From positions 144,787,769 through 144,851,768 of the forward strand of contig NC_089585.1 in NCBI RefSeq assembly GCF_019320115.1: a DNA stretch of 64,000 nt. Reading direction: 5' to 3'. The translations under genes and the position numbers were made by a program. Under the pieces are notes generated by a model. That model saw nothing but the letters and a program-made list of their open reading frames with translations. It was not told the origin of the DNA and ran no database searches. Shown here one piece after another: positions 34,151 through 46,861 of this stretch (the first letter of the stretch is position 1; every line of letters starts with the position of its first letter). This stretch comes from Miscanthus floridulus. Lineage: Eukaryota > Streptophyta > Magnoliopsida > Poales > Poaceae.

Positions 34151-35136
34151 GAGTGTGGTTTGTGAAGTAAAAAAATGTGGCGAAAAAACTCTCCACTGCT
34201 CATATAGTTAGGCAAAGATGGACCAAAAGATTAGATAATACCTCTTTATTAGTTATTATTATATTATTTTTTAGTAAATTATTATTATATTATTTATTAT
34301 TTATAGATGTATCAGACATAAGCATCGGCCTGGTTCAAAATGGCCTGACAGCTGGCCCGTATAAATATCAGACCCATGGCTGGTCCAGTTATTGCTGATC
34401 ATCGTGCTTGTTAGACAACGATTAGTAGACGGGACGTCACGGGCAATTGGACTTTCCACCTAGGCTACCAGCCCACGTAAGCAACAAAACAGCAAAAGAC
34501 GTCAGATTAAAATCCATTGGTTCAAAATTCGTGTGCTGGAAGCTCTTGAAACACCCAGATTCTTCTTATGTTTGGCATTGGTTGTTTGCTTGGCTGCCAT
34601 CTCGCGGTTGTCGGAAGCATACAGAACATCCTAATGACGACAGCTAGATAGCCCCAGCCGTATAATTTCATCTGCAATTTCCTTAGCAACGCGCAGGATT
34701 TAGTTAATTTTGAAATATTTTGACTTAGAAGAACTCTGAAAATTAATTAATTTTGAAATTTTCTTTTAGCGGAGGGAGTATTTATTTCAGTCGCTTATAA
34801 GAGATTAGTCCGACCAATCAAAATCAGACACGCTTCATCTCATAGCTCCAAAGTCTCCGGGCAACCGGTCGAACGAGGATACAGCGTGGTAAGCGATCGG
34901 TCCCCCTCCCCCATGTTTCTGCTGTTTGACCCATTCGCCCTTCCGTCGTAGCGCATGCGCGCACGCCCCGAGCGGTCAAGCCTCGCTCTCGCTGCCACGT
35001 CCCTGAAACGTAACGCGCGTGGCAGAGGCACACGCACGAAGCAGAGAGCAGAGAGCGAGCCGCCGCGGAGGGCTTCGTTCCGGTGACCGGCCGGTGAGGA
35101 GGGTCTGCGTTCGCCGTGCCATGCGCCAAGACCAAG
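34151..35136. other. Promoter-side region of the CHX gene
   Basis: 34151-34790 is AT-rich with no gene. 34930-35136 becomes GC-rich and is probably the 5' UTR and core promoter of the antiporter gene. No TATA box or transcription start was placed with confidence. Confidence 0.45.
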
Positions 35137-38021
35137 ATGGACGCCATGCCGATCTCCGATGGGCTGCCGGGCAACGTCACGGAGCAGATGCGCAACGCGA
35201 CGATGCCCAAGGCGTCCAGCACCGTGGTGTGCTACTCGCCCATGATGATCACCACCAACGGCATCTGGCAGGGGTTCAACCCGCTGGAGTTCTCCCTCCC
35301 GCTCTTCATCCTCCAGACGTCCATCATCGTCGTCACCACCCGCTTGCTCGTCCTTGTCCTCAGGCCCTTCCGCCAGCCCCGCGTCATCGCTGAGATCCTC
35401 GTACGTACTACCTCTGTGTTCTCCTTCCTGCACGTAATGCGCCCGTATGCATGTATTCATGTCTGTGCATGCAGGCCGGCGTGCTGCTGGGCCCGTCGGT
35501 GATGGGGCAGATAGACACCTGGGCGAACATGGTGTTCCCGATGCGCAGCCTGCTCACGCTGGAGACGGTGGCGCACCTCGGCCTCCTCTATTTCCTCTTC
35601 CTGGTCGGCCTGGAGATGGACATCGATGTGATCCGGCGGTCGGGCAAGAAGGCGTTGTTCGTCGCCATAGCGGGCATGTCGCTGCCGTTCTGCATGGGCG
35701 TCGCCACGTCCTTCATCTTCCGGCACCAGGTGTCGCGGAACGTGCACCAGACGTCCTTCATCCTCTTCCTCGGCGTCGCGCTCTCCGTCACGGCGTTCCC
35801 GGTGCTCGCCCGCATCCTCGCCGAGATCAAGCTGCTCGGCACCGACCTCGGCCGCATCGCCATGTCCGCCGCCATCGTCAACGACATGTGCGCGTGGATC
35901 CTGCTCGCGATCGCCATCGCCATCTCGGAGGCGGACAACGCCGCGCTGTCGTCCCTGTGGGTGCTCCTCTCCGGGGTGCTCTTCGTGCTCTTCTGCTTCT
36001 ACGCCGTGCGCCCCGGCATGTGGTGGCTCGTCCGCCGCACCCCCGAGGGCGAGGGTGTCAGCGACATGCAGGTCTCCCTCATCCTCACCGGCGTCATGCT
36101 CGCCGGCGTGTGCACCGACGCCATCGGCATACACTCGGTCTTCGGCGCCTTCGTCTACGGGCTGGTCATCCCGACCGGACCGCTCGGTGTGGTGCTCATC
36201 GAGAAGATCGAGGACTTCGTCACCGGCCTGCTCCTGCCGCTCTTCTTCGCCATCAGCGGCCTGCGCACCAACGTCCAGAAGATAAACGACCCCATCACCG
36301 TTGGCCTTCTCGTGCTCGTGTTCGTCATGGCCAGCTTTGCCAAGATCATGGGCACCATCATCATCGCCGCGCTCTACACCATGCCGTTCCGCGAGGGCAT
36401 CGCGCTCGGCTTCCTCATGAACACCAGGGGGCTCGTGGAAATGATCGTGCTCAACATTGGAAGAGACAAAGAGGTTTAATAATAGTGCCTTATTACTGGT
36501 GTCACAACAGTCAGTGCGTTGATTATGATTTACGGTGATGAATGTGATTTATATTTTTGTGCGTTGCAGGTGTTGGATGACGAGTCGTTTGCGGTGATGG
36601 TGCTGGTGTCGGTGGCCATGACGACCCTGGTGACGCCGGTGGTGACCGGCGTGTACCGACCGTCGCGGCGCCTCGTGGGCTACAAGCGGCGGAACCTGCA
36701 GCGCATCCGTCACGACAGCGAGCTCCGCATGCTGACCTGCGTGCACACCACCCGCAACGTGCCGTCCGTGCTCTCGCTGCTCGAGCTCTCGAACCCGAAC
36801 AAGCGCTCCCCGATCTTCATCTACGCGCTCCACCTCGTGGAGCTCACGGGACGCGCCTCCAACATGCTCGCCGCGGCCGCGGCCTCCTCCGCCTCAAAGC
36901 AGAGCCGGACCAGATCGGGATCCTCCCTGCCCCCCGTGACGGAGCACATCTTCAACGCCTTTGAGAACTACGAGAGGCACACTGGTCAGTGCGCAGACAG
37001 GATACAATTGCACGAGCTCCTAATTATATTAGCTGAGTAGATGACGCATAGCATGCTGGCCGTGTGTGACACAGGAGGCGTGTCCATCCAGACGCTGGCG
37101 GCGGTGTCGCCGTACCAAAGCATGCACGAGGACGTGTCCGTGCTAGCCGAGGACAAGCACGTCTCGCTCATCGTGGTCCCGTTCCACAAGCAGCAGACGG
37201 TGGACGGCGGCATGGAGCCGATCAACCCGCACGTCCGCGGCTTCAACGAGAGCCTCCTCTCCACGTCCCCGTGCTCCGTCGCCATCCTCGTCGACCACGG
37301 GCTCAGCGCCGCGGCGGCGCGGATGGCCACCGAGCACCACGTCGCGCTCTTCTTCTTCGGCGGGCCCGACGACCGCGAGGCGCTCGCGTACGCGTGGAGG
37401 ATGGTCGAGCACCCCGGCGTAACCCTCACCATCGTGCGGTTCCTCCCGCCGGACTACAGGTCGCGGTCCGTCTCCCGCTCGACCTACCGCCCGTCGGTCG
37501 ACTCGGACTCGCTCGCCATCACCATCAGCACGGAGGGCAAGAGCGAGCAGGAGCAGGACGAGGACTACCTCAACGAGTTCCGGGCGCGCAACCACGGCAA
37601 CGAGGCCATCTCCTACGCCATGCGGATGGTGGCCAACAGCGAGGAGACGGTGGCGGCCATGCGGGGCATGGACAACAACCTGCACGAGCTGTACATCGTG
37701 GGCCGGCGCCCCGGCGAGGTCGGGTCGCCGATGACAGCGGCGCTGGAGGAGTGGATGGAGAACCCGGAGCTGGGGCCCATCGGGGACATGCTCGTGTCGT
37801 CCGACTTCTCCATGTCGGTGTCGGTGCTGGTGGTGCAGCAGTACGTGGTGTCCGCAGAGCCCGCCCCCGTCCCCGCGCCGGCCGCGAGCAGCGACCCCGT
37901 GCGCCAGTACGTGAGCAACGCCAACCAGCGCCCGTCGGCGGCGTCCGGGGCATACCGGACGAGCGCCGCGTCGGCAGCCAATAGCAGGTGGTCTGGCTCT
38001 GGTGGCACCGTAGGCTTCTGA
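35137..38021 (+). CDS. Cation/H+ antiporter, CHX15-like
   Basis: CHX proteins are CPA2-family transporters that exchange monovalent cations, usually K+, for protons in endomembranes or the plasma membrane. Four exons (35137-35400, 35475-36473, 36570-36984 and 37075-38021) join at GT-AG sites to give 874 aa. The introns are short (74, 96 and 90 bp). Residues about 45-430 form the Na+/H+ exchanger domain with 11-12 membrane helices. The region includes NGIWQGFNPLEFSLPLF, FLVGLEMD, GVALSVTAFPVLARIL and the exchanger core Asn-Asp at 224-225 (IVNDMCAW). The long hydrophilic C-terminal half, with PFHKQQTVDG and VGRR, resembles the USP-like regulatory domain of CHX. The chosen ATG is the first in frame after an upstream stop-free GC stretch; a GTG 21 bases earlier is not a plausible start. 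The sequence pattern is closest to Arabidopsis CHX15 as I remember it, so subgroup placement is tentative. Confidence 0.95.
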
Positions 38022-38729
38022 GGGATCATGATGTACTTCCTAGCTTTTTAAGGCAATTTAGGTACTTAGTCGTTTTGATTCAGGAGGTTGTTTTTATTGT
38101 TTGTGTAGTGTATGTATACTGCTGTATTCTATTTTCGATCGGGCAGGTTTATATGGTCAGTGTCATGGGTTCATGTCTGCTTTATGAGCACTGAACGTGA
38201 CAAAACTCAAAAGGGAAGCTAACTTTTCTCCGTTTTGAAAGTGATCTTCTCTTATATAACAAAAAAATCGGTAAGCTTCGATCGTAAGCTCATGATTTGA
38301 TACACCCAAAAATTGATCGGATAGAGATGTGCTCGTACCATTTTGTTTCTGAGAGGAAAAAAACTGAGCGATTTAAACACCTGTTGGTGAAACGAGGCCG
38401 GGCCGATCAAATGGCCTTCTCCCTTGGTGGCCCGTCATCTAATGGGGTATTTGATAGGGCTAGGGCCCTTGGAGCCGGACGTCCTTTGCCCATGCCGTTC
38501 CTCTCTCCGCCTCCAGAAGCCTTCTCTGAGTTTTGTCCGGTTGTGATGCTTAACAGAGGAGGTCCCCCCCCCCCCCCCCCCCCCCCGGTCATTATTAGCA
38601 AAACCTAGTATCAAAAAATAATATTAGCAAAACCTGAGGATTTACACTGTTTGATACACTTTTTGTAATATACTACATGCATTCTTAATGGTCTTACAGT
38701 GTTGTTGTGCTTCACGAGCTTTATGTTAA
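38022..38729. other. 3' flank of the CHX gene with a poly(C) run
   Basis: 38022-38200 is likely 3' UTR. 38564-38586 is a run of 23 C that may be length-variable. No other feature is supported. Confidence 0.55.
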
Positions 38730-39012
38730 CTAGCAGGTGACCCCGCGCAAAAGATTTGTATTGCGCTGCTAAAAAAAATTCATAAAAACCCGTCACTGTT
38801 CGCAGGAACTCTGTTACTGTTCACCTTAATGGGTCAGGACTGTTCATAGTAACCCGTTACTGGTCATAAAACCCGTTACTGTTCACAGAAACCCGTTACT
38901 GTTCATCACGAAGCGATCGAGCGTTGACGGTTTCGGTAACAGTGATCTGTGAGAGGGACGGAACTTCGGTGGTTGCACGCTCTTTATATATATATATATA
39001 TATATATATAGA
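38730..39012 (-). mobile_element. 283-bp non-autonomous Helitron
   Basis: On the minus strand the element starts TCTATATATA at 39012 after an A and ends CTAG at 38730 before a T, as Helitrons do (A...T insertion, no target duplication). Eleven bases before CTAG is a hairpin with stem GCGCAA/TTGCGC and a 10-base loop, followed by GGGGTCACCTG. The interior has four to five copies of an ACCCGTTACTGTTCA-like unit. No Rep/helicase is present. Confidence 0.7.
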
Positions 39013-39159
39013 TCCTCTGGTTCTTGTTTTGATGTTATCGTATTACCTCAATCCACATGTGTTAATCGCACCTTAGTCCACCCCAACACATATGGATTGA
39101 TGCGAATACGACTACATACAAACAAGGCCTTAATCGGGTAGTTCAACTAAACTCCATAG

Positions 39160-39888
39160 TTTTCTTTGAAAAGGTTTTCCCGCTTTATTTGAAACAAAAA
39201 AAAGTACACAGAAGTGTCACCATTCTATACCAAGTGTTCAAGGCGCGTCCACGGACATTGCTTAAGTCCAGGCTCTGAAAAACTTGCACCGCTATATGAT
39301 CAGAATGTAACACTTCTAAAGAAACTAGAGGGTGCGTGGTTCTTTAGTCGCTCCTAAAATTTATGTCACATCGAATGTTTAGATACTAATAAAGAGCATT
39401 AAATATAGATTAATTACAAAACCAATTACATAGATAGAGGCTAATTTGCGAGACGATTTTTTAAGCCTAATCAATCTGTCATTAGCACATGTTTACTGTA
39501 GCAATACGTCGTCAAATCATGGACTAATTAGGATTAAAAGATTCGTCTCGTAAATTAGTCGCAAGTTGTGTAATTAGTTTCATAATTAATCTATATTTAA
39601 TACTTCATGTATGTGTCTAAACATTTGATGTGACAGAAATTTTATGAGGACCCGTAGAAACCAAACACCCCTAAACTCTCAGACACTTGCATTTTCTGAG
39701 GCAGAGCTCTACTGTATGTCGTTCCAGACTTTCAGTCCCATTTGAGCTTCCCGGAGCCACTACATTCATCTTCCACATGATTCTCGGCGGTTCACTTGCC
39801 TTCTTCTTCCATTTGTTTTGTAACATGCTCCAATTTTTCCCAATATCGTTGCTTGTACAGTGGGCGTCATTGTCGCGGTCCTCGGCAC
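39160..39888 (-). mobile_element. LINE 3' end, split from its 5' side by nested elements
   Basis: Read on the minus strand, 39671-39888 gives a reading with a KKKASEPPRIMW-like segment that resembles the C-terminal end of plant L1 LINE ORF2. Further along, 39160-39215 has AATAAAGCGGGAAAACC with T/A-rich tail sequence, resembling a LINE 3' UTR. A MITE (39330-39670) interrupts it. The probable 5' continuation is at 60701-61475. The join is inferred, not proved. Confidence 0.45.
39330..39670. mobile_element. 341-bp palindromic MITE, GGGTG...CACCC ends
   Basis: The left end GGGTGCGTGGTT and TCACATCGAATGTTTAGATAC pair with the right end GTGTCTAAACATTTGATGTGA...CCAAACACCC in reverse. The centre also has the paired GAGACGA/TCGTCTC arms. 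This is a very common grass MITE type. The target duplication is unclear. Confidence 0.7.
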
Positions 39889-40023
39889 CATGTGTCTTTT
39901 CACCTTTTTCTCTTTCACGCTTGTAACCGTTGATATGGACCCTATATATATATACTATTTATTGTGAATAGAATAGAGATCATTTGCATCAACTTGTTAT
40001 CTCTGGTTCTCTATTTTCTAACA
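39889..40023 (+). repeat. Left LTR remnant of the outer copia-like element
   Basis: From GTGTCTTTTCACC to ...CTATTTTCTAACA it matches the right LTR at 60566-60700, including the shared block GAATAGAATAGAGATCATTTGC. About 55 bp at its 5' end are missing or replaced. CGTTATCACGCACACG follows the LTR end and takes the primer-binding position used in some plant copia elements. Confidence 0.75.
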
Positions 40024-40025
40024 CG

Positions 40026-40119
40026 TTATCACGCACACGTTGTTCTTCCCTGAGAAGAAAGGCCGAAAAGCATTATCACGCACACGTTGTTCTTCCCTGA
40101 GAAGAAAGGCCGAAAAGCA
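40026..40119 (+). repeat. Exact 47-bp tandem duplication in the leader
   Basis: The unit TTATCACGCACACG...GGCCGAAAAGCA occurs twice, at 40026-40072 and 40073-40119. It duplicates the probable primer-binding region. Confidence 0.9.
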
Positions 40120-43100
40120 GTTCGCCGGAGGAGTTTGCCGGCGTCGCTGTATGCAAGGAAGCGGCCTCCACTCCAATCGGAGATCAAGTCTTCGTTCTCC
40201 TCTCAGACGGCCGATGGCCTTCAACATCTGCAACACAGTGGCCGTCTTCCACCTTAACAGAAGACGAGAAGTGCAGAAGGGAGGATAACAGAGAAGTCAC
40301 GCAGGCATCCGCCTTTCTCTATTGCGTTCGTTCGGCAACATCGAAAATGAAGCATGGAAACAATTTCTTTGGCTTTGTTGAACGCGTGCTAATTGGAAAA
40401 AGAACATGAAAGGATTGCAAGCCTCAATCCAAGAACGATATGTATTCATTTTTTTCCAATTCGAGATTCTTACCTCTAAGAAATCGAACGATGGACGAGT
40501 TCTATGCCCCTCTGGCCTGCGGCGCTCGCGTGCCCGGCCATGCGGTGGCAGTGCTCGATCGGCAGCGGAACCCGCATGCCCGGTCGGCTGTGGATCCCCG
40601 CACTCGGGCGCTGCAGCGACGGTGCCCGCGTGCGCCCCTGCGGCGGCTTGGCGACCCCACACAGCGTCCTCGGCCCGACACTCGAGGCCTCGCGCGCCAC
40701 ACACTGGTGGCAACGGCATCCATAGCCAAGTTCGGCGCAGGTGACCGGATCCACGGTGGCGGTCGCACCCCTTCGGCTCGAAGCAGAGGCGGCTGCACCC
40801 GTTCGGCCCATGGCGAAGGCACCCGCTCGCCCGGCCACAGGACAGCGGCTCCGTGTCCCGCCGGCGACGGCTGGGGCTACGAGTCCGCTCGGCCTGGCGC
40901 GACCGCGCACCCGGTAGGCAGCGGTGGCCGCGCAGCGGTTACCGGCACCAACGCCTGTTGCGCCCCGTCGGTCTGTGGCTGTGTGCTCGCCGGCCCGGGC
41001 CAGAAACGGCGGCGGCGGCGCACTCGCATGCATCAAGAAAGGCCGAACGCTGCAGGGCTGCAGGCAACCGTCCGTGAGGCTTCCAGTAAAGGGTTAAGGT
41101 TGTGTCATTTTGCATAGAAGTCATTTATCGTTCATATAAATTGCATAATAATCTAAATAGATTATTTATGTTTAACCTCAACACATCACTGCAATATATT
41201 GCAATTATATATCCTATAAATAGTCGTTTTAGACCTCGTATCTAAATAAATCATGATATAATTATTTACCTAGGGTAAATAGATAATTTTGAGGCATCAA
41301 TTCTCATAAATTGCATCATGTATTATATTGCAGTTGAATTTACTATTGTCATGTTTAGATATGCTTTCTGTGTCTATGATTTTCTGTTTTAGTCATGGAC
41401 TCCAACGGTATTAGTATAGGTAGAGCTTTTACTCCTATACATTGTTTGGTTTTAAGACCAGAAAATTGTTCATGTCTAAACATATATAGTTCGTCGATTT
41501 TGTTGTTTGACAATTAATTTTAGTTACAACAAAATCGGATCCTCTTAATTAATTAACTGATAGTTAATTAAGGATGGATAAATTTAGGCTTATATGAGTC
41601 TAATCCAAAAAAGCAAAATGGTAGCCAAACCATTTTTGCTAGTGAGGCTAACATAGGAAATGAATTTTGCTTTGATCCTACGGGATTTTGCATAGTTTTG
41701 CCACTGGCCAACTAAAGCACTATATGCTTAGTAATTTTAGTACAGTAGAGCGTTTATTCTTGTATTTTGTTGACCTTGTTAATTTGGCAATTTTTCATAA
41801 ATTGCATTTTAACATAGGTGAATTCTCTTAATTAAGTGTTGCTTAATTAATAATAGATTATGCAAAATTTTCCAATGCATATCTTGGATACATATGCGAT
41901 CATAACACAAGTGATCGAGTCCTAGATATTGGTTGCGTTTAATTCTTCTTGAATTATTCGGCAAAGAGACCGTGCCTATGGCAGCGAGTATTCGTCCATT
42001 GCTGAGAGATTTACGTCATGTTTATTTAAACTTGATGATTACCTACATTGTGTTGTCCCAAATAAGTGTTTTGAAAATATAAGAATGGTACACTTTTATG
42101 GTGGCTACCATCATTTATTATTAAATGCTATACATAGGTAGTAGAGTCTTAGGCATTGCCTATGGTATATTCATATGAATATATCAGCCTAGCCTAGAGA
42201 CCGTGCATATAGCAGCAATTTATTTGTCTACTACTGAGAGATCTACTCTATGTTTCGGACATAGAGATTATCTACAATGTGTGTGCCAACATTAATAATG
42301 ATCATTTGTGAGGTCTAGGGGATAATCGAAAAGTAATAACAGATTATAGGAATAATGGGATCGAACGTATCCTAACAGATCTCGTAGTATCTTCAGGTTA
42401 TCTTCCCGGTATCTTGTGGGGCACGCCGAGCAGCGCCGTGCTCCACAAGTCTTCGTCTTGTGGGCTGGACCACCCCTGGGAGCGCAACTCATGTAGTTTG
42501 CCGTGGGTATCCGGTGTCGTACCCCCCACACCATGTCTCGGGGGCGCGACGTCGCCATGCCGGCTCGCTCCGCGCGAGCGCACGCGCGCTGCCGCGTGTG
42601 GCCAACTGCGACTACCCTGTCCTGGCCGCCACTGGCTCTGCCGTAGGGAGCCACCACTGCTGCTCGCATGGCCAAGCGACGCGGCTGCCTACCTCGCCGC
42701 GCTACCGACCTGCCTCATACCGCGATGCAGCCGCTGTAGGTGCTATCGCCTCACCGTCACGTCTATGCCTCCCTCTGCACCCCTACGTCGTTGCTGGCAC
42801 AGTTTGGTGCTCGCCGCTACCGCGCGCACGTGGTGGAGCTCACCATTGCCTTGCCATTTATGGCACAGCGGCCGTGCGGGCCATGCCGGTCAATGGATGC
42901 GCGTGCTTGTTTGATTGCATCCGCGTGTGTGACGCTCTGATCGCGCCGATCACATCCCGCCAAGGCAAGGCCGTGCTGAGCCCACCTACCAGCCCCGTCT
43001 CCCTCTTTCTCTCTGCTGACCGCCGTTGAACCGCGCCACCAAATTACCCAGCGATCGATCACCTCCATTCAATTTATCGCATCCACGGCTTCACCATCAC

Positions 43101-45395
43101 ATCATCTCACTGCACGAGCCCACCCAACCATGAAGAAGGCACTACTAAGCTCCAATTTGGAGCTTTTCCCCGTCGCCATGCCATTAAGGTCGCGCTCGAC
43201 CATGGTCGAGGGTAGCCCTCCTATCGCTCATCCCGAACCAATTCACCTACACCACTAGCTTCACCTTGACTCCGTCTTCACCTTGCGCGCCTTAGCCAAA
43301 CCGCTATCGCCTTCCTGTCGTTGCTGACACCACCGTGCCGCCGCATGGCTCGGCCGCACGTGGGCAACCCTTCTCCGTCACCCTCTTCTACACCCACCAC
43401 CTCGCCCAGGTCCACGGTAGTCTCCTGATGCTCACTCGCTAGCCAGTTAGGTCCTTAGGTGCTCTAGTTCACCGGGGCAGTCGTGCCACCGTCGCGGAAG
43501 GTCATGCGCCACCGCAGCTAACTCCAACGTGTCCCACCGCCCCGCGTTGTTGCTTGGCGTAGGCGATGGGACCATAGTTGAATGTTGGCCTGACCGACGA
43601 GCTAGTGCGGGTCTCTAGTGGCCGGCGTGGCCACCCCATGCCACCGCTCGCTGCGTCGTCGGGCACGGGTTAGCCGGGGGTACGCGTGGGGGAATTCTAG
43701 GGAAGCCGGGGGTTAAGTGAGAATGTCTGAGAGAGGAGAAAATAGTGTTAGTACTTAGTTGTAAATTAGGAGGAGTTTGAGGTCTCTTTTACAAAATCGC
43801 CAGCGCGTGCAGGCCGTCTCCGCGTGGGACGTATCTACGGGCCACCACGCGAGAGCGCGCGCTGGGCCGCACGGGCCGCGCGTGTGTGCCACGCGGGAGA
43901 TTCACTTTTCATTTTTTTCTAAGGAATTAGAATTTGTTTTCTAATTTAATTTCTGAGCTGATCTTTGGTAATTAATATAAAATCTTATAGGTGTCCAAAA
44001 ATTATGAAACAAATTTTATTAGGTTCCTAAAATTGTGATCTATCTGTTGGTGTATTTAGTTTATACTTATATGTGTCGATATTAGGAGTTATTAAATCAT
44101 TTGAGAATGCTTAATAATATTATGTTAATTATTGCAGGATTTTTTATGGTAAATTGGTGATAGCTTTAGTCCTAAAATTTTATGGTAGCTTCACTGTATT
44201 ATTATGTGCTCACTGTAATTTTTGTAGCCTTAGAATAGACTAAGCATTAGGGTAGTTAAATGCTCTTTGTTTTAATATACATTAAAGCACTAGTAGAAAT
44301 AAAGATATATCCTTAATTTGTCAAGCTAAGGGTTTGTTAGTTGACCCCAACACTTTGCTTGATGAAAATGATAGCTAGCTTAGTATCTTAGTTATTAGAG
44401 CTAGCTTAGTAGCTTGGTGTGCGTATTCTTATTTTAAGAGTTGTTGTTGCCTAAATGCTAAATGGTCGCATCATCATCGCATGCATGTAGAGAACGAGTT
44501 GGTGGAGATAGTGACCATAGACAATCGTGAGTTCGAGGAGATCGTCGAGGAATATGAGGAGGAGGTCCTGGAGCCACCACCGACTGACTCGGCTGACACC
44601 ATGCCTGCCCAAGGTAAGCTCCGGTGCATAACCCTTATTTTTGATAATCACTATATGTATATATGTGATGTGCATTTACGTTACAGGAATTTTATGGAAA
44701 CCACATGCATAGAGATATCTGTCATATGAGTCTTACTAGTGTAGGTTCGAGTAGCTGCTCTGCTTAGGTTTTCGGTAGCGTGAGTATCCTGCCGTTACTC
44801 ACAATAGGTGATTATTATAATTACTCTCATGATAAAAATGATGAAAGAAAAATAGAGACCGAGCAAGGATATGGTATGTGTATTGGTGGGTGTAACGAGT
44901 TGTGTCCCACGGCCACGGGGCTTAGCTTGGTTACACTATTTTCCCTATCCGTGTCGATTAAGTACCGTCCGTTGCTGTGAATGGTAGTCAGGTCACAAAC
45001 TTATTATACTGAGCACATACTTGCTTATGGGAGCAGGAAGGATCGTTACGCTCTTGTTATGGGTTCTAGCTCTTTCCGGATCGACTGATTGGAGGTGGGG
45101 AAAGGTAAAGGTCTAAGCACCATATTGAGATCGGGTCTCAAGTGTGGGGGCTTGGAGTCCAAGTTTGGACAGGGACCTAGACCCCGCGACAGGAGTGGAA
45201 TGGGTTGGTCTTGTTTATGTCTGGGATATAAATGGGCGTGTGTTTTAGGGTACCCAGCTGTGATACATTGGTTGGTGAATCACCGTTTTCATTAGATGGT
45301 ACGACTTGACTATGGTCTAGCACCGTAGTGAGAACTGGAATATAAAAGATGGTAAATTGGTTCTGATTGCTTAATCCTTTTCTTGAAAGTAGAAC
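40120..45395. other. Internal sequence of nested non-coding LTR elements, left part
   Basis: 40490-41060 and 42430-43700 are GC-rich with frames on both strands but no known domain. 41130-42320 is AT-rich. 41970-42290 has two diverged copies of a GAGACCGTGC...GCAGC...CTGAGAGAT...ATTATCTACA-like unit. 44480-45395 resembles, in opposite orientation, the sequence at 62000-63110, so it likely belongs to the same large non-coding gypsy-type family. No gag or pol is recognisable here, so the outer copia-like element appears non-autonomous. Boundaries between the nested units were not resolved. Confidence 0.45.
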
Positions 45396-46260
45396 TGTTG
45401 ATGCAAAAGTGGATCTGCAAACACAAAGGGCTAATACCCGAATCGATATCCAAAGCGTGCCAGTCGATTTGACCTGCTAATCGACAAGGATGAAGATACG
45501 AACACTTTAGTCCTGACAACAACGATACGCCCGGAAGTCACGACCAAGAGGTGTTCACGTGGAACTCGAGAATCGCCGAAGGTCGTACTGAAACGATGCA
45601 GCTCGCCGAATCAATGAGAACTCGTAAAAAAGGAAAAATATGCAAATTGACGAAGTCGCCGAAAAGTAAGTAGATGCAAATAGGAGTAAAAATTGGTTTT
45701 GATATTGATTGATCTTTTTTATTACATTGCCCCTCACTCCATATTTATACCCTGATCTAAAGAGACACAACCGAACACAACTAGGACACCAAGCCCATAT
45801 CTAAGGAAACGCGTGACTTTTACATGAACCATACTCTAACAAATATAGAAAAGGAAATTAACTCCTATCTATTTCCCTGTCCGCCTCAATTACGATGAAA
45901 ATCTCGCCATCTTCCTTCCCATCGGCATATCCCCTGTTTCATCGGCAGTAGTCCTCAAGTCTTCCTTCATCGGCATACTTACTGCTGCATCGGCAGTAAC
46001 CTTCAGGCCTTCCTTCATCGGCATACTCACTGCTGTATCGGCAGTAACCTTCAAGCCTTCCTTCATCGGCATCGACAATAACACCTCCAACCTCATCGGC
46101 AACGCCCGAGTCCAAATCAACCTTTCCATCGACCATCACCAGCTATCGGCAACCACCTTTACAAGCTGGCTTTCATCGGCTATCAAAGTATTCAATAACT
46201 TTCCCCTTGCCGATTAGCCCACTCCGACTATTTTGATACGTGCAAAAAACGGTGTCAACA
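45396..46260 (-). repeat. 3' LTR of the Tat element
   Basis: 865 bp, nearly identical to 57042-57906; differences seen at the positions equivalent to 45522 (A/G), 45559 (T/C) and 46226 (G/A). It contains eleven ATCGGC/GCCGAT hexamers, all between 45909 and 46215. Confidence 0.95.
45905..46075 (-). repeat. 48-bp tandem repeats in the LTR
   Basis: Three units, each with CTTCCTTCATCGGCAT and ATCGGCAGTA blocks, are repeated in frame. On the minus strand they read as a 16-residue repeat starting MPMKE. The same array sits in the other LTR at 57551-57721. Confidence 0.85.
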
Positions 46261-46275
46261 CATGCCCCCCAATTT
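46261..46275 (-). other. Polypurine tract of the Tat element
   Basis: Minus-strand AAATTGGGGGGCATG directly precedes the TGTTGACACC start of the 3' LTR. Confidence 0.8.
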
Positions 46276-46690
46276 CGGAGTATAAAACCATTAATGCTCC
46301 AAAATTTACTCCAGATAACGCTTGCCTTCGCCCGATTACCGTAACTCATTCTCCAAGCCAAAACTTGATTTGTTATCAAATCCAATCAAGTCTAATCTTG
46401 ATTCACGCACTTCAGTAAATATCGCACAATCGCCAACCACTCTTGCCTTGATTATGGTTAAGATACCGAAACAATAACCCATCGGCAAGATCTTAACATG
46501 ATAATGCTGCCATTTTCAGAATTAAAATATCCTGTATCGATATCCCTTCCAAGTCATGATTACTTGTCATCAACTCATCTGCACAATCCCCTGATTATCG
46601 CGCGAACAGTTACCATATCCATCTGAACCGCCTTGACCTATGTGCGCGCGACATAGAGATAAGTCCAAAATACCCTTATTCCGGGCGGCT

Positions 46691-46698
46691 TATAAATA
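46691..46698 (+). promoter_or_regulatory. TATA box of the antisense gene
   Basis: TATAAATA lies 171 bp upstream of the ATG at 46862, on the strand opposite to the retrotransposon. The intervening sequence is pyrimidine- and CCGGCG-rich like a plant 5' UTR. Placement is by sequence only. Confidence 0.6.
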
Positions 46699-46861
46699 GA
46701 TTTCTCCGGAACCCTCATTTTCTATCTTCAGCCTCCAATCCTTGGCATTCTCTCTCTCCGGCGGCGACTCCGACGACCAACTGCGCGACCTCAACCAACA
46801 AGAACCCTTCTCCGGCGCTAACCTCAAGTCTCCGGCTCGTACCTCCACCTTCCTCAAGACA

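Noticed and set aside
35019..36538. Arg/His-rich frames overlapping the CHX gene
   Set aside because: They are out-of-frame shadows of high-GC CHX exons; the true frame gives clear CHX motifs.
40440..41117. 225-codon frame in the nest
   Set aside because: GC-rich, Arg/Ala/Gly composition, no domain, and equally long frames on the other strand.
44481..44660. Acidic Glu-rich frame
   Set aside because: A similar block recurs inverted at 63000-63110 in a non-coding gypsy-type family with an in-frame stop, so it is repeat sequence.
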